Below, piece by piece: positions 1 to 5,454 of a stretch of 5,454 nt of DNA. Within the stretch, counting starts at the first letter, position 1. Each line of letters opens with the position of its first letter. Where the stretch lies: positions 1-5,454 of the forward strand of contig JAISXJ010000113.1 in NCBI GenBank assembly GCA_031270565.1, read 5' to 3'. Made by a program: the position numbers and the translations under genes. The DNA comes from Prevotellaceae bacterium (lineage in GTDB: Bacteria; Bacteroidota; Bacteroidia; Bacteroidales; Paludibacteraceae). The notes under the pieces were generated by a model, which was not told where the DNA came from, did no database searches, and saw only the letters and a program-made list of their open reading frames with translations.

Positions 1-1
1 T

Positions 2-24
2 ACCGCAGGTCGCTGACCTGCGGT
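2..24. repeat. Perfect 10-bp inverted repeat (hairpin) at the left edge
   Basis: Bases 2-11 (ACCGCAGGTC) are exactly reverse-complementary to 15-24 (GACCTGCGGT) around a 3-base loop, giving a very stable G/C-rich hairpin. No T-run follows on the + strand, so it is not a classical intrinsic terminator in that direction. Nothing of the upstream gene is visible. It could be a transcription end structure for an upstream gene or one unit of a dispersed palindromic (REP-like) repeat. The hairpin itself is seen directly; its role is inferred. Confidence 0.7.
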
Positions 25-35
25 TATGAAAATAA

Positions 36-50
36 TGTCCCTTCAGGACA
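36..50. repeat. Small hairpin, 5-bp stem
   Basis: TGTCC (36-40) pairs with GGACA (46-50) around the loop CTTCA. It lies 11 bases after the larger hairpin at 2-24. The pair of closely spaced palindromes resembles composite palindromic elements found between genes, but a 5-bp stem alone is weak evidence. Confidence 0.35.
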
Positions 51-62
51 ACTCGCTACTAA

Positions 63-101
63 CTAATAACTACACTCTAATAACTAAAAAACTAATAACT
101 A
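63..101. repeat. Three direct copies of CTAATAACTA
   Basis: The 10-mer CTAATAACTA occurs exactly at 63-72, 77-86 and 92-101, with start-to-start distances of 14 and 15 bases. A related CTACTAACTAA lies just upstream at 55-65. The block is strongly A/T-rich and sits immediately upstream of the glycosyltransferase promoter. It may be simple low-complexity intergenic sequence, an upstream A/T element, or a short cluster of protein-binding sites. The repetition is seen directly; no function can be assigned. Confidence 0.6.
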
Positions 102-105
102 TTCG

Positions 106-140
106 TTATTCACTATTCATTAAAAAAAGGCGTATCTTTG
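106..140 (+). promoter_or_regulatory. Bacteroidota-type promoter for the glycosyltransferase-ugd-uxs genes
   Basis: TATCTTTG at 133-140 matches the Bacteroides -7 consensus TAnnTTTG. At the expected distance upstream only a partial -33 match is seen (TTA 106-108 or TTC 109-111), so the -33 element is weak. Transcription would begin around 147, leaving a leader of about 60 bases before the ATG at 209. No other such motif was seen in the short gaps before ugd or uxs, so this probably drives all three genes. Confidence 0.6.
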
Positions 141-208
141 CACCCACTTTTCCTGATGTGTATCGGCACAGCTACATTATTGTTCCAACAGGAGAAAAAA
201 GTGTTCCA

Positions 209-1192
209 ATGCAAACATTTTCAATCATAATTCCCGTATATAACCGTCCCGATGAAATCGAAGAGTTATTAGCAAGTCTTGCTGCACAAACCGATACGGA
301 TTTTGAAGTCTTGGTAGTGGAGGATGGCTCCACCTGTCGGTGTGATGCGGTCTGTGCAAAGTATATCGACAAATTGGCGATTCATTATTTCTACAAACCC
401 AATTCCGGACGAAGCGATACGCGAAACTTCGGTATGGCGCACGCTTCGGGGAACTATTTCATCTTTTTTGATTCCGATTGCATCATTCCGGCGCACTACA
501 TCGAAACGGTCAGAAAGCATCTCAACCGTCAATATGTTGACTGTTATGGAGGTCCTGACAGCGCTGATGCTTCTTTTTCGTCGTTACAAAAGGCTATCAG
601 CTATTCCATGACATCGTTTATGACCACCGGCGGTATTCGTGGCGCTACAAAGCAGGTAGAAAAATTCTCTCCCCGCTCCTTTAATATGGGACTTTCGCGT
701 CAAGTCTATGATGTTATCGGGGGGTATAAAAATATGATTGGCGAGGATATTGATTTGAGTATCCGCATCAAAAAGGCGGGATTTTCCACGCGCCTCTTCC
801 CCGACACATGCGTATTTCACAAACGGCGCGTGAATTTGTACAAATTCTATAAACAGGTTAATACCTTTGGCAAGGGACGTGTATTGTTGCACAGAATACA
901 TCCGGATTCTCTTAAACCGGTACACCTGTTGCCCGCCCTCTTTGTGATCGGGCATTTGGGACTGCTGACCGCAGCAGTCATTGCAGGCGACGGACGGTGG
1001 TTGCTGCCTGTCGCGTTATACTGCGCTGCAATTCCCGTTGAGTCATTTATAAAAAACAGACAATTGAAAGTAGCGCTGCTGTCTGTTGTAACAAGTTATA
1101 TCCAGCTTTTTGGTTATGGAGTGGGATTTATTACGGAACTGCTCACGCATAAGGCTTCGCGTGCTACACAGGAGGCACTTTATGGACGTTGA
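209..1192 (+). CDS. Family 2 glycosyltransferase with C-terminal membrane segments
   Basis: Probable inner-membrane glycosyltransferase that transfers a nucleotide-activated sugar during surface polysaccharide or glycan synthesis; donor and acceptor cannot be read from the sequence. With the start at 209 it is 327 residues. The GT-A fold opens with FSIIIPVYNRP (4-14), then VVEDGS (37-42), a SGRSDTRNFG stretch (66-75), the metal-binding DSD (88-90), a conserved FNMGLSR (158-164), and the acceptor-side GEDIDLS (178-184) with acidic E179/D180. Three hydrophobic stretches near 240-260, 263-281 and 287-311 suggest membrane anchoring. The frame is open back to 26, but that extension covers the repeats and the promoter at 133-140, so transcripts should start after it and ATG 209 is preferred. 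An AGGAG at 190-194 lies 14 bases upstream, rather far for a Shine-Dalgarno site. It is first of three co-directional sugar genes, and ugd follows after 30 bases. Family assignment is firm; specificity is unknown. Confidence 0.9.
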   Translation: MQTFSIIIPVYNRPDEIEELLASLAAQTDTDFEVLVVEDGSTCRCDAVCAKYIDKLAIHYFYKPNSGRSDTRNFGMAHASGNYFIFFDSDCIIPAHYIETVRKHLNRQYVDCYGGPDSADASFSSLQKAISYSMTSFMTTGGIRGATKQVEKFSPRSFNMGLSRQVYDVIGGYKNMIGEDIDLSIRIKKAGFSTRLFPDTCVFHKRRVNLYKFYKQVNTFGKGRVLLHRIHPDSLKPVHLLPALFVIGHLGLLTAAVIAGDGRWLLPVALYCAAIPVESFIKNRQLKVALLSVVTSYIQLFGYGVGFITELLTHKASRATQEALYGR

Positions 1193-1222
1193 TAAACAAT
1201 TATTTATTTAATATTAGAATAT

Positions 1223-2548
1223 ATGAAAATTGCAATTGTAGGGTCGGGTTACGTTGGTCTGGTAACGGGTACGTGTCTGGCAGAGGTAGGTTTTGATGTG
1301 GTGTGCGTGGATGTTGACGCAACAAAAATTGCGCGTTTGCAGCAAGGTGAATCTCCTATTTATGAGCCGGGACTTGATTCGTTGCTTGTCCGAAACATCG
1401 AAAAAAGACGTTTAACATTTTCTACGTCGATAGCCGAAGCGTTGTCCGGAGTGGAGATTATTTTTTCAACCGTTGGCACGCCTCCCAACGAAGATGGTAG
1501 CGCCGATTTGCGCCACGTGCTTGATGTGGCGCATGCCGTTGGACAGTCTATGACCGACTATGTGCTGATGGTAACCAAAAGTACCGTCCCCGTTGGAACG
1601 GCTGCATTAGTGCAGCAGGCTATTCAAGAGGAACTTGACAAAAGACATGTACAAATTGATTTTGACATTGCCTCTAATCCCGAATTTTTGAAAGAGGGTA
1701 ATGCTATTACCGACTTTATGAAACCCGAACGCATTGTCATCGGCGTAGAATCCGAACGCGCCAGACAGCTGCTTGAGAAACTTTATAAGCCGTTTGTCTT
1801 GAATGGTCATCCGGTTATTTTCACCGATATTGTTTCGGCTGAAATGATAAAATATGCCGCCAATGCCATGCTGGCGACCCGCATCAGTTTTATGAACGAC
1901 ATCGCCAACCTCTGTGAACTGGTTGGTGCGGATATTAATATGGTGCGCAAAGGTATCGGCAGCGATTCGCGGATAGGCAGCAAGTTTCTCTATGCCGGCA
2001 TTGGCTATGGCGGGTCGTGTTTCCCCAAAGATGTTAAAGCTATTATCAAGACCGGTGATCAGTATGGTTATTCTCTGGACGTTCTCAAAGCGGTTGAAGC
2101 GGTTAATGAGCGGCAAAAATCGGTGTTGTTCAACAAATTGCATCGCTACTTTGACGGGCAGCTCTCCGGCAAAACCATTGCGCTGCTCGGCTTGGCATTC
2201 AAGCCGAATACCGACGATATGCGCGAAGCGCCCTCACTTGTTCTTATCGAACTGTTGCAGAAAGCGGGTTGCCATATTCGTGCTTATGACCCTGTTGCTA
2301 TGGACGAGGCATGCCGCCGTTTAGGCGACAGCATCACCTGTTGCGCCGATATGTACGAAGCGCTGCAAGGCGCAGACGCAATGATGCTGCTCACCGAATG
2401 GAACGAATTTAGGGCTATCAATCCATTGAAAATAAAATCATTATTGCGTCATCCGATTGTGCTTGACGGTCGCAATATTTATGATGCCGCAGATATGCGA
2501 AAAAACGGTATTCGTTATTTTTCCATTGGACGAAAAGAACTCATTTGA
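1223..2548 (+). CDS. ugd: UDP-glucose 6-dehydrogenase
   Basis: Cytosolic enzyme that oxidises UDP-glucose to UDP-glucuronate in two NAD+-dependent steps through a cysteine thiohemiacetal. The 441 residues match the usual bacterial length. Seen in order: the N-terminal Rossmann glycine motif GSGYVG (7-12); D30 and D32 after the second strand, as expected for NAD binding; YEPGLD (47-52); STVGTPPNEDG (82-92); TKSTVPVGT (118-126); NPEFLKEG (152-159); the central-domain MIKYAANAMLA (208-218) with the expected catalytic lysine K210; the active-site block GYGGSCFPKD (261-270) with nucleophile C266; and the C-terminal UDP-binding domain starting LLGLAFKPNTDDMREAP (321-337) with R334. All expected catalytic residues are present and nothing is truncated. 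The A/T-rich gap before ATG 1223 has no clear Shine-Dalgarno site, as is common in this phylum. The uxs gene 21 bases downstream would consume its product. A close relative acting on another UDP- or GDP-sugar is possible but less likely given that neighbour. Confidence 0.95.
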   Translation: MKIAIVGSGYVGLVTGTCLAEVGFDVVCVDVDATKIARLQQGESPIYEPGLDSLLVRNIEKRRLTFSTSIAEALSGVEIIFSTVGTPPNEDGSADLRHVLDVAHAVGQSMTDYVLMVTKSTVPVGTAALVQQAIQEELDKRHVQIDFDIASNPEFLKEGNAITDFMKPERIVIGVESERARQLLEKLYKPFVLNGHPVIFTDIVSAEMIKYAANAMLATRISFMNDIANLCELVGADINMVRKGIGSDSRIGSKFLYAGIGYGGSCFPKDVKAIIKTGDQYGYSLDVLKAVEAVNERQKSVLFNKLHRYFDGQLSGKTIALLGLAFKPNTDDMREAPSLVLIELLQKAGCHIRAYDPVAMDEACRRLGDSITCCADMYEALQGADAMMLLTEWNEFRAINPLKIKSLLRHPIVLDGRNIYDAADMRKNGIRYFSIGRKELI

Positions 2549-2569
2549 CAAACGTAACGGCATAAAATT

Positions 2570-3520
2570 ATGAACGAAAATCAAATAAAAAAACGTATTC
2601 TGGTAACAGGAGGAGCAGGATTTTTAGGTTCGCATCTGTGTGAGGAGTTGTTGCGTCAGGGGCATGAAGTGATTTGTCTGGATAACTATTTCACAGGCGA
2701 CAAGGCAAATGTGGAACATTTAATGGACAATCATTATTTTGAACTGGTGCGTCATGATGTAATTGTCCCCTATTTTATTGAGGTGGATGAGATTTATAAT
2801 CTGGCATGTCCCGCCTCTCCCGTACATTATCAGTATAATCCGATAAAGACAACAAAAACCTCCGTTATGGGCGCTATCAATATGCTCGGACTGGCTAAAC
2901 GCATAAAAGCAAAGATATTACAGGCGTCCACCAGTGAGGTTTATGGCGACCCTGCCATTCATCCGCAACCTGAAAGTTATTGGGGGAACGTTAATCCGAC
3001 AGGTATCCGTTCGTGTTACGATGAGGGGAAACGGTGTGCCGAAACGCTTTTCTTTGACTATCACCGGCAAAATAATGTTCATATAAAGGTGGTACGCATT
3101 TTCAATACGTATGGACCTCGCATGCATCCTAACGATGGCAGAGTGGTGTCGAATTTTATTATGCAAGCGCTCAAAGGGCAGGACATTACCATTTATGGAG
3201 ACGGCAGTCAGACGCGCAGTTTTTGCTATTGTGATGACATGATACGCGGACTGATTGCCATGATGAACACCGATAACAGTGTCATTGGTCCGGTCAATAT
3301 CGGTAATCCAACCGAGTTTACCATTCGTCAGCTGGCGGAAATGGTTATTGATTTAGTCGGTTCAAAGTCAAAAATTTGCTATCTGCCATTGCCGTCCGAT
3401 GACCCGATGCAGCGACAGCCCGTTATTACTCAGGCGCGTGAACTGCTTGGCTGGCAACCGACCGTTGCCCTGCGAGAGGGATTGGCAAAAACCATTGACT
3501 ATTTTGAACGGTTTAGATAA
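2570..3520 (+). CDS. uxs: UDP-glucuronate decarboxylase (UDP-xylose synthase)
   Basis: Extended short-chain dehydrogenase/reductase of 316 residues, expected to decarboxylate UDP-glucuronate to UDP-xylose using tightly bound NAD+ through a 4-keto intermediate. Seen: the nucleotide-binding TGGAGFLGSH (13-22); D38 ending the second strand in CLDNYFTG (36-43); NLACPASPVHY (77-87), typical of UXS proteins; the TSEVYGD block (121-127) with S122/E123; the catalytic Y150-x3-K154 pair in SCYDEGKR (148-155); RIFNTYGPRMHPNDGRVVSNF (176-196); and GDGSQTRSF (210-218). The length is that of a complete soluble bacterial enzyme; there is no N-terminal membrane anchor as in the animal Golgi form. It follows ugd by 21 bases, so substrate and product are encoded side by side. 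dTDP-glucose 4,6-dehydratase and UDP-galactose 4-epimerase are related alternatives, but the PASPVHYQ and YGPRMHPNDGRV stretches fit UXS much better. The stop at 3518-3520 is followed closely by a small ORF at 3529. Confidence 0.93.
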   Translation: MNENQIKKRILVTGGAGFLGSHLCEELLRQGHEVICLDNYFTGDKANVEHLMDNHYFELVRHDVIVPYFIEVDEIYNLACPASPVHYQYNPIKTTKTSVMGAINMLGLAKRIKAKILQASTSEVYGDPAIHPQPESYWGNVNPTGIRSCYDEGKRCAETLFFDYHRQNNVHIKVVRIFNTYGPRMHPNDGRVVSNFIMQALKGQDITIYGDGSQTRSFCYCDDMIRGLIAMMNTDNSVIGPVNIGNPTEFTIRQLAEMVIDLVGSKSKICYLPLPSDDPMQRQPVITQARELLGWQPTVALREGLAKTIDYFERFR

Positions 3521-3528
3521 ACTCATAA

Positions 3529-3630
3529 ATGAACAATTGCTCGGATGACGAACAATACAACGAACTACTCGTCACACTTCGCGACCGAGTTGAAAACATT
3601 GTCCCCAAAAATCGAGCCGAAAGTTTATGA
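3529..3630 (+). CDS. Possible 33-residue small protein, function unknown
   Basis: An ATG 8 bases after the uxs stop opens a 33-codon frame ending at TGA 3628-3630. A TAA directly precedes the ATG in frame (3526-3528), so it cannot extend upstream. The peptide starts MNNCSDDEQYNELLV and is strongly charged, with a potentially helical, amphipathic middle (NELLVTLRDRVENIV). It has no signal peptide or membrane segment. Its base composition resembles the flanking genes rather than the A/T-rich intergenic DNA on its right. It could be a real small gene at the end of the sugar operon, the remnant of a lost longer gene, or chance. I do not recognise a family. Confidence 0.3.
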   Translation: MNNCSDDEQYNELLVTLRDRVENIVPKNRAESL

Positions 3631-3651
3631 ATATGGATTTTTGAAATAAAG

Positions 3652-3683
3652 AATTGCTCATCTCTGTTGGACAGATGAGAATT
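3652..3683. repeat. Imperfect inverted repeat overlapping the ileS promoter
   Basis: AATT (3652-3655) plus CTCATCT (3657-3663) pairs with AGATGAG (3673-3679) plus AATT (3680-3683), with one unpaired G at 3656 and a 9-base loop. An alternative fold uses TCTGT/ACAGA (3663-3667/3671-3675) with a 3-base loop. The loop contains the likely -33 element of the ileS promoter. It could be an operator or a weak terminator for the upstream operon; the following ATTTATCC is a poor T-run. The symmetry is seen directly; its role is inferred. Confidence 0.45.
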
Positions 3684-3698
3684 TATCCCGTACCTTTG
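3667..3698 (+). promoter_or_regulatory. Bacteroidota-type promoter for ileS
   Basis: TACCTTTG at 3691-3698 fits the -7 consensus TAnnTTTG, and TTG at 3667-3669 lies 21 bases upstream, close to the expected -33 position. Transcription should start near 3705, leaving an A/T-rich leader of about 45 bases before the ATG at 3749. This leader is too short for a T-box or similar riboswitch. It indicates that ileS is transcribed independently of the sugar genes. Confidence 0.7.
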
Positions 3699-3748
3699 CA
3701 TTTTCTAAAATATTGAATATTGACATTAAATAACTGAAATATATACAG

Positions 3749-5454
3749 ATGAAGAAATTTAACGAATATCAGAACTTTAATCTTTCCGAAATTAATAAAG
3801 AAGTGTTGGCGGAGTGGGAAGCAAACGACGTTTTCCACCAGAGTATCGAACAGCGCGAGGGGTGTTCTCCATTCGTGTTTTACGAAGGACCACCATCAGC
3901 CAACGGCATGCCGGGCATTCACCACGTAATGGCACGTACCATCAAGGACATTTTTTGTCGCTACAAAACGATGCAGGGCTTTCAGGTGAAGCGCAAAGCC
4001 GGTTGGGACACGCACGGATTACCCGTAGAGCTGGGTGTGGAAAAGTTGCTCGGTATCACGAAAGAAGACATCGGTAGAAAGATCAGCATCGAAGATTACA
4101 ACACCGCCTGTCGTCGGGAAGTGATGAAATTTACCAAAGAATGGGAAACGCTCACCCGTCTGATGGGTTATTGGGTGGACATGGAGCATCCCTACGTCAC
4201 CTACGACAACAAGTATATCGAAACGCTATGGAACTTGCTTAAGACATTGTATAACAAGAATTTATTATACAAAGGTTACACAATTCAACCCTATTCGCCC
4301 GCCGCGGGAACAGGGTTGAGTTCGCATGAATTAAATCAGCCGGGCTGTTATAGAGATGTGAAAGATTTGACTTGTATTGCGCAATTCAAAATGAAAAATG
4401 CCGAAAATACTTACATCTTGGCTTGGACAACTACGCCTTGGACTTTGCCGTCAAATACGGCATTGTGTGTTGGTGAAAAAATTGATTATGTGAAAGTTAA
4501 AACACAAAATCCATTTACAAAAGAAGAGGTAAATCTCATTTTGGCGGAAGTGCTTTTGCCCTCTGTTTTAGGAAAAAATGAATATGAAATTTTGGAAAAA
4601 TACAAAGGCAAAGATTTAGTCGGAATGGAATACGAGCAGTTAATTCCTTTTGTAAATCCTGATGGACAAGCATTTAAGGTAATTTCAGGCGATTTTGTAA
4701 CCACTGAAGACGGCACCGGCATTGTACATATTGCCCCGACTTTTGGCGCAGACGATGATAAAGTGGCAAAGCAAAACGATATTGTTCCAATGCTTTTAAA
4801 AGATAAAAACGGAAAACTCGTTCCGATGGTCGATTTGACAGGAAAATTCTACAAAATTGACGATTTAGACGCTGATTTTGTAAAAACGAATGTTGATGTG
4901 GAACTCTACAAAAATTTTGCAGGAAAATTCGTAAAAGACGCTTATTATCAGGAACTTCCTGCTGAACATTTATCTCTTGATACAGAGATTTGTTTGTGGT
5001 TGCAAAATAACGGTTTGCTTTTAAAAAAGGAAAAACACACGCACAATTACCCGCATTGTTGGCGCACAGACAAGCCCATATTGTACTATCCGTTAGACAG
5101 TTGGTTTATAAAAACCACCGCCGTCAAAGACGAATTGATCGCCCTCAATGACACCATCAACTGGAAACCGCAATCCACAGGGACGGGACGTTTCGGGAAA
5201 TGGCTTGAGAATCTGCAGGACTGGAATCTCAGCCGCAGTCGCTACTGGGGTACACCGCTGCCGATTTGGCGCACCGAAGACAATACGGAAGAGATCTGCA
5301 TCGGTTCGCTTGAAGAGCTTTTTGTCGAAATTGATAAGGCAGTTGCGGCGGGCTTTATGGCTGAAAATCCCTACCCGAACTTCCGCGTCGGCGACTATTC
5401 CGCTGAAAACTACGATGTTAAAAACATTGATTTGCACCGTCCTTATGTTGATAA
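3749..5454 (+). CDS. ileS: Isoleucyl-tRNA synthetase, N-terminal half (runs off right edge)
   Basis: Cytosolic class I aminoacyl-tRNA synthetase that charges tRNA-Ile with isoleucine. 568 codons are visible without a stop; the family is usually about 900-1150 residues, so roughly half is missing, including the KMSKS loop and the anticodon-binding domain. Seen in order: GPPSANGMP followed by GIHH (56-59) at the place of the HIGH signature; KAGWDTHGLPVE (83-94); YSPAAGTGLSSHEL (182-195); the CP1 editing domain with WTTTPWTLPSN (226-236) and GTGIVHIAP (322-330), ending in D335/D336, the expected editing aspartate region; HNYPHCWR (432-439); and WNLSRSRYWGTPLPIW (492-507), which returns to the catalytic core. 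Codons for about residues 155-430 (about 4210-5040) are much more A/T-rich than those on either side. In residues 160-430 there are nearly thirty lysines, mostly AAA, and a single arginine, R202 (AGA). The start follows a promoter at 3667-3698. The GXHH motif points to the IleRS2-like branch. The identity is certain; origin of the A/T-rich segment is open. Confidence 0.97.
   Translation, partial: MKKFNEYQNFNLSEINKEVLAEWEANDVFHQSIEQREGCSPFVFYEGPPSANGMPGIHHVMARTIKDIFCRYKTMQGFQVKRKAGWDTHGLPVELGVEKLLGITKEDIGRKISIEDYNTACRREVMKFTKEWETLTRLMGYWVDMEHPYVTYDNKYIETLWNLLKTLYNKNLLYKGYTIQPYSPAAGTGLSSHELNQPGCYRDVKDLTCIAQFKMKNAENTYILAWTTTPWTLPSNTALCVGEKIDYVKVKTQNPFTKEEVNLILAEVLLPSVLGKNEYEILEKYKGKDLVGMEYEQLIPFVNPDGQAFKVISGDFVTTEDGTGIVHIAPTFGADDDKVAKQNDIVPMLLKDKNGKLVPMVDLTGKFYKIDDLDADFVKTNVDVELYKNFAGKFVKDAYYQELPAEHLSLDTEICLWLQNNGLLLKKEKHTHNYPHCWRTDKPILYYPLDSWFIKTTAVKDELIALNDTINWKPQSTGTGRFGKWLENLQDWNLSRSRYWGTPLPIWRTEDNTEEICIGSLEELFVEIDKAVAAGFMAENPYPNFRVGDYSAENYDVKNIDLHRPYVD

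Noticed and set aside
63..101. CRISPR-like array
   Set aside because: The repeats are only 10 bases long with 4-5 bases between them, far from CRISPR geometry.
584..955. Reverse-strand open frame of 123 codons inside the glycosyltransferase gene
   Set aside because: It lies wholly antisense to a gene with clear family motifs, has no recognisable domain, and is an expected by-product of codon usage.
1607..2143. Reverse-strand open frame of 178 codons inside ugd
   Set aside because: It is antisense to the dehydrogenase core including the catalytic regions, with no recognisable motif and no promoter element noticed.
3606..3643. 8-bp inverted repeat CAAAAATC/GATTTTTG as a terminator
   Set aside because: The stem is nearly all A/T with a 22-base loop and no T-run afterwards, so it could easily be chance.
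3513..3701. Reverse-strand open frame of 62 codons between uxs and ileS
   Set aside because: It runs through the ileS promoter and the palindrome, shows no recognisable motif and has a serine-rich low-information sequence; the same-strand small ORF at 3529 is the better candidate.
3699..3748. T-box riboswitch in the ileS leader
   Set aside because: The leader after the predicted start site is only about 45 bases, A/T-rich, without a T-box sequence or a specifier stem, and T-boxes are not typical of this phylum.
3814..4077. Forward open frame of 87 codons overlapping the start of ileS
   Set aside because: It is out of frame with ileS, whose catalytic motifs are read in the other frame across the same bases.

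Overview
The window looks like a chromosomal stretch from a member of the Bacteroidota, probably Bacteroidales. Two upstream regions carry the TAnnTTTG promoter element of that phylum (TATCTTTG at 133-140 and TACCTTTG at 3691-3698). The start codons are preceded by A/T-rich sequence rather than strong Shine-Dalgarno sites. The isoleucyl-tRNA synthetase resembles, as far as I recall, the Bacteroidota form. No phage, transposase, CRISPR or tRNA/rRNA signal is visible.

Layout. Positions 1-208 are non-coding: a perfect 10-bp hairpin at the very start, a second small hairpin, three copies of a 10-bp A/T-rich direct repeat, then a promoter. Next come three same-strand genes with gaps of 30 and 21 bases, probably one operon: a membrane-anchored family 2 glycosyltransferase (209-1192), UDP-glucose 6-dehydrogenase (1223-2548) and an NAD-dependent UDP-glucuronate decarboxylase/UDP-xylose synthase (2570-3520). 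A possible 33-codon small ORF follows 8 bases later (3529-3630). After an imperfect inverted repeat and a second well-formed promoter, the isoleucyl-tRNA synthetase gene starts at 3749 and runs open off the right edge, with 568 codons visible.

How the genes fit together. The dehydrogenase converts UDP-glucose to UDP-glucuronate and the decarboxylase converts that to UDP-xylose. Together they supply two activated sugars, one of which the glycosyltransferase may use to build a cell-surface polysaccharide or glycan. ileS is a housekeeping gene with its own promoter and is probably unrelated in function.

The most interesting signals are in ileS. Its first catalytic signature reads GIHH (GXHH) where most class I synthetases have HXGH. 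The part of the gene encoding the editing domain is also strikingly A/T-rich (about 37% G+C by hand count) between flanks of about 50%, which suggests an imported segment or an assembly chimera. I saw no convincing wholly new biological system.
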